NCBI GenBank assembly: GCA_019155205.2
Contig: JAHNZQ020000016.1
Location: forward strand, 1,678,294 to 1,697,828
Direction: 5' to 3'
Source of the DNA: Gracilaria vermiculophylla
Lineage: Eukaryota; Rhodophyta; Florideophyceae; Gracilariales; Gracilariaceae
DNA length: 19,535 nt
Shown here in pieces: positions 1 through 9,222 of this stretch (position 1 is its first letter; each line of letters begins with the position of its first letter). A program made the translations under genes and the position numbers. The notes beneath the pieces are model-generated. The model was not told where the DNA came from, searched no databases, and saw only the letters and a list, made by a program, of their open reading frames with translations.

Positions 1-1915
1 GAAGATTGAGAACCATCCCATAATTAGGGGTGAACTTGGATTCTAATGCATCCACCCCTGCCGTCAGAACCTTGAAAGCTTCAAGTGCGCCTTCATTTCG
101 ACTTCGCAGTATAACGGAGTGGCCAACTGTGTCTTTTCCTCGGCGTCCTGCTCTCCCAGCCATTTGAAGAACTTCGCTTGTTGTCAAGCCGGTAAATCCA
201 GACTCACCGGTTCGCTTTGACAAGGCTGAGATCACTGTTGTTCTCGCTGGCATGTTGATTCCAGCTGCCAACGTTTCGGTTGCAAATACTACCTTGATGA
301 GACCGTCCTGAAAGAGCTCTTCTACTACTACTTTCCACAACGGCAACAATCCAGCATGATGACTTGCGATTCCTTTCATTGCTAGATTTAAACGATTGGG
401 GTTTACCAAACCTGGGTGCTCGGCTGTAAAAGCATCTAGTCTCTTCCGAATAGCTTCTTGCTCTTCTGGAGAAACCAGACCTTCCTTGCTTAGAGATGCA
501 GAGTCAGCAGCTCTATCACATCCCGCTCTACTAAAAATGAATATGATACCTGGAAGCATGTCTCGTTTCTTAAGCAGACGCACGACAAACATGAAGGAAG
601 GAATCTCTGTGAAACGCGGTCGACGTTTTCTTCTGTTCCTTTCAACTACTATCCGATATTTTGCCCGGGTGCCTTGCAGCTCGTCTTCCTTATCGTGCCT
701 TGAACCGCGACGCTGTCCAGAGTCTCGGCCGTATGTGCCTGAATCGCTTTCTTTCAGTCTCCGCAACAACTTGGGATGCATCTTGATATCATTATTTTTG
801 CTTCGTCTCTTCACGTTATCCTTACGATTAAATCCCTTATTGCGTTTCGAATCCTGAACTTTTCCATTCGCTTCAGCAAACAATGGTGTTATTCCTTCTG
901 AGTCACAATAGCCGAACTTTAACGGTACTGGTCGAACATCAGAAGTAATTAAAGTAGTAGGGCCCTGAACATTATTAAACCAGTCTTTAAGATCACGGGT
1001 GTTGGACATCGTGGCACTCAGTGCGACAAGCAGCACATGTTCTGGGCTGTGGATAACGCTCTCTTCCCATACAGTCCCACGGTCTCTATCATTCAGGTAG
1101 TGAAATTCATCAAATACCACGGCGAAAAGAGAATCAGTAGGAAGCGACAAGTCTCGTGCTTCATTTGATTGCGCATAAAGCATGTTCCTATACACTTCAG
1201 TGGTCATGATCACTATATCGGCGTCCCTGTTCACGGTTACATCACCGGTCAGCAGCCCAATTCGATCCTCCCCAAACTGATTCTTGAAATCATAAAACTT
1301 CTGATTGGAAAGGGCCTTCAAAGGCGTTGTGTAGAACACCCTCATTCTTTGACACAGAGCAAGATAAATGGCTATCTCACCAATTATCGTCTTTCCAGCC
1401 CCTGTTGGAGCCGACAAAACAACGCTGTTTCCATTGCACAAAGCCTGAAGGGCATCCACCTGAAACCGATCAAGCTTGTAAGGAAATGCGTTTTCAACAA
1501 GCTCGGCAATGCCACTAGAATCATTGGCGATTGCCTTTTCCCTGATGGTATCAAATTGTTTGCGAAGTTGAACAATAGATGATTCAGGGTCTGCTTTCTT
1601 CCCATTGCCATCAGTCATGGTACTCTGCAAAGAAGGCCCCATAGTCAAATGACGCTCCATACACCACGAACTCAGCTTTTTCGGATGCGATACCTGTAGT
1701 CTAAAACAAACGCCCGGAAGGAATGTTTGACGAAGCTTCGGTTTCGAGTCATGATTTCTTTCAAAGAAAATAGAGGTTCTAAGATTACGACATCGCAAAA
1801 CTCCGACGGGAGTGAATAAGCCGGAGGAACTGTTTTGCGCAACGGACTTCCATGCAAGGTGAGATCTCTTCAGCAGGCTCGGCGAAATATTAGTGGAACA
1901 AAAGCCGGCTTCCAT
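1..1915 (-). CDS. ISE2: Plastid ISE2/DExH15-type Ski2-like RNA helicase, 5' part (partial)
   Basis: ATP-dependent DExH-box RNA helicase of the Ski2-like superfamily. The 638 visible codons have no intron and run off the left edge; plant ISE2 is near 1,170 residues, so about half is missing. Visible: Walker A SAPTGAGKT (about residues 168-176), TTPLKALSNQKF, TGD, the Walker B/DExH box as DEFH (about 269-272), SAT (about 300-302), a basic linker (about 350-436), a motif IV-like IIFIFSRAGCD, SHHAGLLPLWK, motif V FATETLAAGINMPART (about 544-559), and motif VI QMAGRAGRRG (about 584-593). The wording around motifs Ia, V and VI and the ending NYGMVLNL match plant plastid ISE2 better than MTR4 or SKI2. 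The start is the ATG at 1913-1915, the first after an in-frame stop near 1976; a later ATG at 1618 would drop 99 residues. Those 99 residues are rich in S, R, K and L, poor in acidic residues, and have Phe at position 5, as expected of a red-algal-type transit peptide. In plants ISE2 acts in chloroplast RNA processing; the same role here is inferred. Confidence 0.92.
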   Translation of the reverse strand, partial: MEAGFCSTNISPSLLKRSHLAWKSVAQNSSSGLFTPVGVLRCRNLRTSIFFERNHDSKPKLRQTFLPGVCFRLQVSHPKKLSSWCMERHLTMGPSLQSTMTDGNGKKADPESSIVQLRKQFDTIREKAIANDSSGIAELVENAFPYKLDRFQVDALQALCNGNSVVLSAPTGAGKTIIGEIAIYLALCQRMRVFYTTPLKALSNQKFYDFKNQFGEDRIGLLTGDVTVNRDADIVIMTTEVYRNMLYAQSNEARDLSLPTDSLFAVVFDEFHYLNDRDRGTVWEESVIHSPEHVLLVALSATMSNTRDLKDWFNNVQGPTTLITSDVRPVPLKFGYCDSEGITPLFAEANGKVQDSKRNKGFNRKDNVKRRSKNNDIKMHPKLLRRLKESDSGTYGRDSGQRRGSRHDKEDELQGTRAKYRIVVERNRRKRRPRFTEIPSFMFVVRLLKKRDMLPGIIFIFSRAGCDRAADSASLSKEGLVSPEEQEAIRKRLDAFTAEHPGLVNPNRLNLAMKGIASHHAGLLPLWKVVVEELFQDGLIKVVFATETLAAGINMPARTTVISALSKRTGESGFTGLTTSEVLQMAGRAGRRGKDTVGHSVILRSRNEGALEAFKVLTAGVDALESKFTPNYGMVLNL

Positions 1916-2124
1916 TTCAGACTCAGACGGTGAAATCTGCGAAGAGGATATTCGTGGACGTGAAGTTCTTAATATTCAAACGATGATGATGTCATTTTCA
2001 GCAATAAAGTACTAAAGGGGTGCGACGAAAAGTGAATAAGTGGCAATGACCACTGTCGTATGGCAGATGTCGCAATCAGTGAGTGAATATGGCCAAGTGC
2101 AGATCTTCAGAATTCTTTTGACGT
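1916..2124. promoter_or_regulatory. Presumed promoter and 5' leader region of the helicase gene
   Basis: This stretch lies directly upstream of the helicase start codon on the minus strand, so the promoter and 5' untranslated region should be here. I see no convincing TATA box or repeated element. If the doubtful ORF at 2125 on the plus strand were real, this would be a divergent promoter of about 210 bp. The assignment is positional only. Confidence 0.3.
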
Positions 2125-2394
2125 ATGCTAACAAAATTCATGGGCAAATGGGCGCACCAAGTCCTGAGTGCGTCGAGAGGAGCTCAACTAAGTTCTGTGG
2201 CACAGTCCTGTGGCAGGATTCGAGGCGCGAAGCCTGTAGAATTGGCAGGGGCAGGGCAGGATATGTTCCTAAATTACAGTGCGTTTCATTTACACAAAAA
2301 AGGCTCAATATTGGGTTCATCCCGGAATTCCTATCGTCCCGAACGGAAAAGCTACGGACATAGCAATTCTTGGTTGAACCTCGTCCTTGTTTGA
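2125..2394 (+). CDS. Doubtful small ORF, 89 codons, presequence-like N-terminus
   Basis: An ATG-initiated frame of 89 codons ending in TGA. Its first ~40 residues contain several Lys/Arg and Ser/Ala residues and almost no acidic residue (starting MLTKFMGKWAHQVLSASRG), which resembles a mitochondrial or plastid targeting sequence. The remainder, including FHLHKKGSILGSS, matches no family I recognise. It could be the first exon of a larger gene, but I cannot point to confident splice sites. The base before the ATG at position -3 is C, a weak context. An overlapping frame on the same strand (2040-2363) and one on the other strand (2138-2422) are equally open, so chance is a serious alternative. 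Confidence 0.22.
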   Translation: MLTKFMGKWAHQVLSASRGAQLSSVAQSCGRIRGAKPVELAGAGQDMFLNYSAFHLHKKGSILGSSRNSYRPERKSYGHSNSWLNLVLV

Positions 2395-3238
2395 TGGTCA
2401 AGGAGTAAACAAGCGAGTTCATTTAGACACCTGCTGGTCATAAATTTTTTATGCGGCCTGTGCGAGCCCTTTTGTAGGCTCTACAGCTTGCGCGGCCAAG
2501 AGTTAGCTATCTAACAAACATCTCCAGTGCGTGGGTGTGCATCCAGGTGCTCATTCGCGTTTACTACGCAATTCTTACATACTTTAGTACCTTTGCTTAG
2601 CCTCAAAAACGCATATAGTACAAAAGAAAAACAGTCATTTCACACAGATTAAAACTGAACTAAACTCTGCATCACGAAGTAGACACCTCGGGTGCGTTCT
2701 ACTTTCTGTTAAAGGCTTATAGTAAGAACTGATATTCAACACTGATGAACGATTTTAATGTCCTTGAAGGTGTTTCCAACTTTTCCATCAACGTTAAGCA
2801 TTTTTAATCTTCAGTAGTAAAAAACAGCTCATTATTTAGTTTCTTTCTAATCATTGACTAGTTCTATTCTTTATCTCGTGCGTTTTGTCTTCAAATACGG
2901 ACTTGCTTTCAAATTTTAACACTAGATACAGCTGATCAAGTGGTATTTTCTATTGCATTTGTCCACGTTCATGACGGGAAAGTATGCTCCGCTTTGGCTC
3001 TTGGAAGTAGCAGTAGAAATTTTTTCGCTCAGTGCACCCCACTTAGAATCCTTATCCATGTTTAGCATCATCACTTTGACCTGCGGCAAATATGCGTCCT
3101 GTCATGATGGGCGGTAAGTTTTCCTGAACAGATGCGCCTTCGATTTCTTAATCTCTGAAACGCGCTTAAATTATTCCATGATATGCTTTTTGCACGGATT
3201 ACAAATGCCTTAAAGTCAACGGAGACTTTGAATCTCTT
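2395..3238. other. Intergenic, nothing recognised
   Basis: AT-richer sequence between the small ORF and the outer retrotransposon. No open frame longer than about 60 codons, no tRNA-like fold, no satellite and no clear inverted repeat were seen. It may include terminators or host regulatory DNA that cannot be recognised by eye. Confidence 0.5.
3234..3238. repeat. Left target-site duplication of the outer element (imperfect)
   Basis: CTCTT directly precedes the 5' LTR and pairs with ATCTT at 17979-17983 directly after the 3' LTR, four of five bases matching. Five-bp duplications are usual for Ty3/gypsy integrases; the mismatch fits the age of the copy. Confidence 0.6.
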
Positions 3239-3500
3239 TGTGACAAACTGTTTGCAAGCTACAATTTATTTATTTAGAGTGACGTCGAAAGATAGTTCAT
3301 CGACGTCTCTAGCTAGAAATGTCTAGAAGTTGCCCAGCTCAGCCTGTTGTGCTGGACAACTTACAGCTCTATTCTAGTCTTCTCTAAGAGGAAGAATCTA
3401 AAGTCTATATAAGGGAGTGGTGCTCTCGATTAATAAGGGCATCAGGAAACTCAAGTAAAGTTATATTCACCCTACCGTTTACCTACTCCTATTTATTTCA
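3239..3500 (+). repeat. 5' LTR of the outer element
   Basis: A 262-bp direct repeat of 17721-17978. It starts TGTGACAAACTG and ends ATTTATTTCA, the canonical TG...CA termini. Conserved blocks include GCTGGACAACTTACA and the TATA-box region followed by AAGGG. Expected to carry the promoter, transcription start and polyadenylation signals of the element. Confidence 0.92.
3406..3413 (+). promoter_or_regulatory. TATA box in the outer 5' LTR
   Basis: TATATAAG inside the 5' LTR; the 3' LTR has the equivalent GTATAAGG at 17885-17892. Position within the LTR suits an RNA polymerase II U3 promoter, with the transcript start expected about 25-30 bp downstream. The start itself is inferred. Confidence 0.6.
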
Positions 3501-3501
3501 C

Positions 3502-3513
3502 TGGTAGCATCGC
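3502..3513 (+). other. Putative primer-binding site of the outer element
   Basis: TGGTAGCATCGC begins one base after the 5' LTR. TGG complements the universal tRNA CCA end, and the first eight bases TGGTAGCA equal the start of the primer-binding site expected for many eukaryotic initiator tRNA-Met molecules. The remaining bases cannot be matched without the organism's tRNA set. Confidence 0.55.
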
Positions 3514-3661
3514 AACAGTCCCGGCCGCTGTGGCCACTGCGAAAGAGGAAGAAAAAATTTAAGAAGATGAAAAACAGTTCAACAGGTCTTTCATAAGATC
3601 GTCGAATCACGATAAGTGTGATAGCCGCGAAGGTGCTTTGAATGTTTGTGTATAGTTACAC

Positions 3662-3846
3662 TTCGCTGAGAAATATCTTCGTCTGGTTCAAAATGGGCAA
3701 GATGTTGAAATAGACGCACATACTGCAGTCGATATCGCCTCAACATATATGACGGGTACCGCTGCAAACTGCTGGTTTACGCTGGTATTGGAAGAAAAGT
3801 TTCCGTCTACGTAGGAAGTCTTTAAACTCTGTGTCGAGAACGAGTT
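3662..3846 (+). pseudogene. Outer element gag, 5' fragment (capsid)
   Basis: The plus-strand frame beginning FAEKYLRLVQNGQDVEIDAH and containing STYMTGTAANCWFTLVLEEKF is a retrotransposon gag capsid region. The tryptophan followed about ten residues later by KFPS, then a VFKLCVENEF-like stretch, is the usual capsid pattern. One in-frame TAG lies at 3812-3814. Further upstream, 3501-3661, the frame is closed by stops and frameshifts and no credible start codon is in phase. The fragment ends abruptly at the 5' LTR of the inner element and the same reading phase resumes at 13344. Non-functional. Confidence 0.85.
3842..3846. repeat. Left target-site duplication of the inner element (imperfect)
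   Basis: GAGTT before the inner 5' LTR pairs with GAGGT at 13344-13348 after the inner 3' LTR, four of five bases matching. It lies inside the outer gag and marks the insertion point of the nested element. Confidence 0.7.
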
Positions 3847-4399
3847 TGTAATACAGTGGCTCCTATGGAAATAGGGTGGTTTGGCCTTATGGTATAATTT
3901 TTATAAGGAGGGCTCGTATTTTAATAGCTGGGCGACGTGGTGCATAGTCACGCCTGCGTGCGCTACAGTATCCTTCAGGGACGGTAGAATTATTATTTAT
4001 CTGAGTTATTTTATGCAGGTAATTACTACAGTAGTAAGACCTGTAGAGGCGGGCTCCTTGCTTGATACTTAATCTGCTGGTTGAGCTCCACCTCTGGGGA
4101 AGTAAAGACAAGCACCCTTGATTCTTCATCTACTTTTCCGGTTGGAGGCTCTCGTCGATCAACTCAGGTTTCTAAGCCGTAGATCCCCAGGTCGTATCAT
4201 AGCAGCGCCTGTAGGAGCATTGTCCGCCCAGCGACCCTCCCCCTCCGCTTAGTGTTCGTGGATTCCCTTTAAGAATTCCCCCGGCTCACGACAGCGGATC
4301 CGAGAGACCACCTTTAGGAACACGCACCTTTGGAGTTAACAAAAACTCCCAGCGGACGTTGTGCTTTACTACCTCGAGAGGAGAGCTGACAGTACAACA
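3847..4399 (+). repeat. 5' LTR of the inner element
   Basis: A 553-bp direct repeat of 12792-13343, and its first ~230 bp are also repeated at 19306-19535. It starts TGTAATACAGTGGCTCCT and ends AGTACAACA. Long invariant blocks include TTTCTAAGCCG, ATCCCCAGGTCGTATCATAG and GACGTTGTGCTTTACTACCT. No strong TATA box was identified. Confidence 0.95.
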
Positions 4400-4401
4400 A
4401 C

Positions 4402-4419
4402 TGGTCTCCCGACTTAGAA
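4402..4419 (+). other. Primer-binding site of the inner element
   Basis: TGGTCTCCCGACTTAGAA begins two bases after the 5' LTR, the normal position. It would pair with a tRNA whose 3' end reads GTCGGGAGACCA. I cannot match that to a specific tRNA from memory, so the primer is unassigned. Confidence 0.6.
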
Positions 4420-4512
4420 GGTCACAGTTCCTAAAGGATTCGCGCAAGTCGCAGCAGAACCGTGTTTCTAGTTTGCAACGACCAACCCCCAACAGCGGAA
4501 TTCTTCCTTAAG

Positions 4513-4677
4513 ATGATTCGGAAGTGGAGCAAAATCACCCCCGACCTACTTTTCTATGGACCTCTCAGAACCCCCAATGGAAACCATCCTACAGGACCCT
4601 CAAGCAACCGACTCCGTCGGTGGGCGCAGCACGCGCAGCGCTACCCAGGAGATGGCCGCCACACTGGAGGACCCTGA
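4513..4677 (+). other. Upstream ORF overlapping the gag start of the inner element
   Basis: In the leader, an ATG at 4513 opens a 54-codon frame that ends in TGA at 4675-4677, past the gag ATG at 4556 and in a different phase. If the leader is translated by scanning, this would depress gag initiation. It may equally be a neutral by-product of decay. Confidence 0.35.
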
Positions 4678-6829
4678 AAGTCTCCTACGGAATCCTGGCT
4701 CCTCTGTGGACCGTTTCAGGAATCGTCTTAGGAGAATGCATGATCGGAGGCAAGCGGAATCCCCCGCGACACCTCTGGAGAACGCCGATGTGGAGGTTGA
4801 AGAACCGCACACGGCATCGCAGCCGCCACCTCAGGAGCTGCAGGGACGGGAACACCCGGAGGCTAACTCCCTCCTGGAGTCCCTGGCCACGCGCCTTACG
4901 GATCGGCTCTCACAAGAGCTGGTCGAAAGAATACCTGCAGGTGTTGAAACCCACTTCGGAGCGCGCCGCCACACCCTTGTGGAGGAAATCACAACGGAGA
5001 GCGCTCACCGTGCTGTGGATGCTTTGCTGGATTCGGACCCCTTCCTTGAGGTGATCTCAGATGTTATCCGTGCGGAGGTTCGCACCCAAACCGCGCAGCT
5101 GCTCCCCGCAGCGGCGTTTCAAAGTTATTCTTCTGTACAGGAGAGGTTCCCTCTATCATCACCTAAGGTGACCCCGGGCAGAGAAAGACAGGATACTGCC
5201 ACCCCCTACGCCAGAGGAGGAAAGGATACTGCCGCAGGGAAACGGGACCGCCTCAGGAATCTTGCTATGCACTGTCTGGACCTGAAGCTCCGCGGAGGAG
5301 GACAGGATACCGGTCGCGACGAAGTCCACCTAAGGAGAGAAGGACAGGATACTCCTCGGGTGGATCGCGATATCGGGGGTATCGTCAGCAACCCAGACAA
5401 CCCTAAGGAAAGAAGAAGAAAGAAACGGAGGGAGAAAAGAAGAAAGAGAGACACCGATTCGAAGAGAAGTTCAGACTCCGAATCCGTGAACAGCTCCAGC
5501 TCGGAGGATAGTATACCTCCCAAGGAGAAGAGCAGAAGGGTCAGGAAGGTCGTCCCGCTTAACGACCTCTTCGCCAAAGTGGTAGATTATGACACCTATA
5601 GGTTGAATGATCCCTCCACTCTTTACGACGTGTCGGTAGCTAAACGACCTACGAAGATCCAGCGCTGCATGGATATTCAAATGAAGAAGCACTCCTTCTC
5701 AGGCAAAAACCCCATCTCGGTGTTGAATTTTCTTACGCGCTTCCGTTAAGCGTGTAATAACAATGGTTTTCATGATGGTGCCGCCGTATGTTGCTTTCAG
5801 TTCTACCTCACAGGCCAAGCGCACTCGCTGGTGCAGCCGCGCCTCACGGGGGAGAGCACCATTGTGGATAATCCTGGAACGGAGATTTTGAAGACGTATC
5901 CGGAGGTGGTCAATCTCCTTCTGAAAAGGTACGCCACGGACGAGATGATAGCCGATGCTGATGCTGAAGTGACCTCCTATAGGCAAAACACGGGAATGAC
6001 CGGGACGGAGTTCTCACAAAAGCTGTGGACGAAGGCCCTACGGTGTGGAAACGTGTACTCCGAACTGCGGTTGAAGTCGTTGTTTGTCGAGGGACTTCTT
6101 CCCTCGATACGCGCGAGGGTGCTTAATTACCTGACGACGCACCCAAAGACCACCTACATGGAGCTAGCGCGTTTCGCGGAATCCTATGGGGATACCCACC
6201 GTGCAACGCGTCGCAGCCATGCTCCACTTTCGGACAAATCGGCGGCCTCAAGGACCCGTTGGGCATCCGCCCTGAAGTTGGAAACCAGCCATTCGGAGGA
6301 GGTCGATGAGCTCAAGATCGTAGGAGAGCAAGAGACCCTTGCCCTCACATACGCCTCCTCTCAGGAAGCACCGTCTAGGACGAGGACCCCCTTGTCCCCC
6401 ACTTCGTACGCCTCGGCAGGATCCTATAGGAGCGTCTGATTTGCGAACCCTCGAGGCTACCCACCGCCTTGCAGGATTTGCTTGTCACGAGAGCCCGTAC
6501 ACTGTACGGCTCTCATCCCGGCAATGAGGGCCGCCATCCTACAGGAAAGAGAAAAAAACTTCCAGGAACTGAAGGACCCACCAACGGAGAGCGGAAGTTA
6601 TCGAACCGCGTATCGTGTCATCCGCTCTCCTCAAGGAATCCACGGTTACCGTGCTCCACCGGGAGTGCAGCCTGTCCCACTGTCACTGGCACCCGCAACG
6701 CAGGTGCCGGTGTCCCAGCCGGTTGCACCTAAAGGGAACACGTCGCATCGCGATGCACAACCGCAGAAGCCGTCCCCGCATGGAAACCAGCCCCTCTCCA
6801 ACCAAGAAAACCCTCAGAGCCACGCGTAG
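4556..6829 (+). pseudogene. gag of the inner element (capsid and nucleocapsid), with two internal stops
   Basis: One continuous reading phase of 758 codons from ATG 4556 to TAG 6827-6829, interrupted by TAA 5747-5749 and TGA 6437-6439. The N-terminal third is acidic and polar. It is followed by four dispersed QDT/KDT-type units (GGATAC at 5191, 5224, 5305, 5347), then an Arg/Lys block (ERRRKKRREKRRKR, about residues 284-301) and a Ser/Asp/Glu stretch. The capsid core spans roughly residues 340-560, with SGKNPISVLNFLTRF, FQFYLTGQAHSL, YATDEMIADAD and LWTKALRCGNVYSELRLKSL typical of Ty3/gypsy capsids. A degenerate zinc knuckle, CRICLSREPVHC at 6470-6505 (CX2CX6HC instead of CX2CX4HX4C), follows the second stop. 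The final part is Pro/Gln-rich. The basic block could be a nuclear localisation or RNA-binding patch. The product would form the particle and package RNA; as read it makes only a truncated N-terminus. Confidence 0.88.
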
Positions 6830-7974
6830 AGGCTTCGCGTGGCTCTCCAACATCGAGCGTCAGCTCCACGAAGGTCGCCTTTAGGAAAGGGGAAGAGGCC
6901 GTCTGCTCCGTCGACGCAGAATTGGCAGGCCCCCCAATCCCGTTGGACCCATTCGACACCTTTGAGGATTCTGTGTGCACGCTCCGCCGTGCGAATTACA
7001 AGGTATTCGCCTCTATAGGATGTTCCCCGCTCGCCTCCACCACGGTACGCGCTATCCTCGACACCGGAGCTGGCCCCAATCTGGTACACGCCGACGTGCT
7101 CCCGCGGTCTGCTCTCGGCTCCTTGAGGACTGGCAAGCTCCCTGCGGTGCACGATGCGTCGCGTCGAGCATTGAGCATTCTCGGTGCGATCCTCCTTTAT
7201 CTCCGGTTGGGCTCCTTGCAGGTAAAATTTTGGTTCCTCGTGGCGACCAACTTGGCCGCACAATTCATATTGGGCACTTCCGTTGTGGATCGATATGTAA
7301 GTGCAATCTACCCAAGCCTGCAGAAGGTGACATTTCACGACGCCGCCCCTGTAGGTATCGTTTCCGCATCTCCAGCACCGGACGCCAACGCGCATCACGT
7401 GGGTAATCTTCCAAAAAAGACGCAGTCGAATAAGCTCCGAATGGTGACGAGCATCGAAATACCCGCGAGGAGTCAGGCCGACGTTTGGGTGCAGACCTCT
7501 GCATCTGGCGTTTCATTCCTACAGGGAAGTCCACACCTGACGACGAAGCAGCACTCAATGATGGCGAACGGTGTTATGGAAGTAATACCGAACATTCCCT
7601 TCAGGGTCGTGCTCGCTAACCTCAAGGAGTCGCCGTTACAGCTCCAGAAAGGAACTGTCGTCGGATTGGCACTACCCGCCCCTGAAGGACTGGCTCACCT
7701 TCCGCGAGCGGAAGACCTCGCGGACCGCAATGCGATCGCCACCATGGAGGCTAAAGCGACTTTAACGGCTCCAGAGGAAGAGAATCCTGCCACCTGGCAG
7801 AAGAAGCTCCAAATTGGCGATGAATTCGAGGCGTATCGCCATAAGATAGTGGAGATGCTATCCGCCTTTGAGAACATGTTTTCTGATCGCCTGGGTCAGG
7901 TCAGCATGGCCAAGCACAGGATCCGGCTCACACCGGATGCTAAGCTGGTACATCAACTCCCGAGGAGGGCCTGA
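6733..7974 (+). pseudogene. pol of the inner element: aspartic protease and linker
   Basis: This frame lies in the -1 phase relative to gag and is open from 6733, after a TAA at 6730-6732, so it overlaps gag by 97 bases; no classic X XXY YYZ slippery heptamer was seen. A retropepsin-like domain is visible around VFASIGCSPLASTTVRAILD, with the catalytic triad DTGA at 7060-7071 and the following LRLGSLQVKFWFLVATNLAA and FILGTSVVDRY, matching the flap and I-L-G region of retroviral-type proteases. The rest, to HRIRLTPDAKLVHQLPRR, is the linker entering RT. It ends at an in-frame TGA (7972-7974), after which the same phase continues straight into RT. The protease core itself has no visible break. 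It would cleave the gag-pol polyprotein. Confidence 0.88.
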
Positions 7975-9222
7975 CCCCATGCGCGCGACTTTGAACGCGA
8001 TGAGATCCACCGAATGCTGAAGAAGGGCGTTATAGAGCCTTCCAATTCCAAATGGGCCTCCCCGGTGGTGTTTGTCAAGAAAAAAGATGGCTCCTTAAGG
8101 TTCTGCATCGAGTACAAGCGCTTCAGCGAGGTGACGGTACGCGATTCATACCCGACACCCCGTATGGATGAGTTTATCGACTTCTTAGGTGATGCGTGTG
8201 TTTTCTCTACATTGGATGCCAACAGTGGCTACGGGCAGAATGAGATAAACGACGCCGAGAAAGAGAAGACAACGTTCACCTCTCACTGTGAGATCTTCAG
8301 ATTCCTAAGGACGCCATTAGGATTGAAGAATTCACCCGCTACGTTCCAACGAGCGGTGGACATTATCCTGTTAAAGGTGAAGTGGCAGTACGCCCCGGTG
8401 TATATTGATGACGTCATCATATACTCCCGCAGCGTGGAGGAGCACTTCATTCATGTAAAGCACGTGATCGAACTCCTAAAAGATGCGGGACTCACCTTGA
8501 AGCTGGAGAAATGTTTCTTTTTCAAGTCTTCGGTGGACTACCTGGGGCACATTGTGCTCCCGGGCAGCCTGCAGGTTTCCAGGAAAACTCAGGACGCCAT
8601 CAAGGAACCTCACCCTCCCTAAACCAAGACGGAGCTCTGCTCCTTCCTTGGGTTGTGTAATGTCTTCCGGAGGTTTGTACCGAATTTCTGCCGCAAAGCG
8701 GCGCCTCTAAATTGCTTCTTGGAGGTGGACAAGCCGGCGCAATTTGCTATCATGATAGACGAGGAGTTTGAAGCCTTGGACACCCTGAAAAGGAGACTAA
8801 TAGACCCACCGATCTTGGTACTTCCGAAGTGGCACGGCCAAATGGTGCTGGATACTGACGCCTGTGGATACCAGGTCGGATGTGCCCTCCTACAGGAGCA
8901 ACCGGAAGGTGGACTTCAACCCATCGGATACTGGAGTTGCAGCCTCACAGCTACGGAGCGGAACTACTCCACCTCAGAGCGCGAATGTCTTGCCATCATG
9001 TGGGCTGTTATGCTTTTACGCCCATACCTGGAAGGCGCGCGCTTCACCTTGAGGACGGACCCCGCACCAATGAAGTAGATCCTGTCCTTGACGGATGCTT
9101 CCGGTCGCCTGGAAAGGTGGAGGTTAGGCCTTCTGGAGTTCGAGTTTGACATCATTCACCGTCCTGGCATAGAACCCCAGGCAGCGGATGCGCTCTCGCG
9201 AATCTCCACCGAGGGCGAAGAC
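7975..9222 (+). pseudogene. pol of the inner element: reverse transcriptase and RNase H
   Basis: The same phase as the protease. RT blocks run in order: IHRMLKKGVIEPSNSKWASP, VVFVKKKDGSLRFCIEYKR, FSTLDANSGY (catalytic Asp), FLRTPLGLKNSPATFQ, the polymerase box YIDD at 8401-8412, and LEKCFFF...YLGHIV. RNase H follows with acidic residues in DTDAC (8851), TSERECLAI, RTDPAP and AADALSR. Two in-frame stops break it: TAA 8620-8622 between thumb and connection, and TAG 9076-9078 inside RNase H where Ty3/gypsy relatives have Trp. CIEYKR where most have CVDYR is a further small oddity. It would copy the element RNA into DNA; not functional as read. Confidence 0.93.

Noticed and set aside
396..857. 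Plus-strand 153-codon frame at the left end
   Set aside because: It is the complement of the clearly conserved helicase gene.
1384..1857. Minus-strand frames at 1384-1611 and 1672-1857 as separate small genes
   Set aside because: They overlap the helicase in other phases; the conserved domains and the extended leader lie in the phase starting at 1915.
4600..4812. Minus-strand 70-codon frame near the gag start
   Set aside because: Complement of the gag N-terminus without recognisable features.
5206..5577. Minus-strand 123-codon frame opposite gag
   Set aside because: A Leu/Ser/Phe-rich complement of the Arg/Lys/Ser-rich gag hinge; a typical shadow.
6814..7398. Minus-strand 194-codon frame opposite the protease
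   Set aside because: It overlaps a well supported sense protease with a DTGA motif, and its peptide shows no domain; unlike the 10221-12077 case it does not continue in phase beyond the sense domain.
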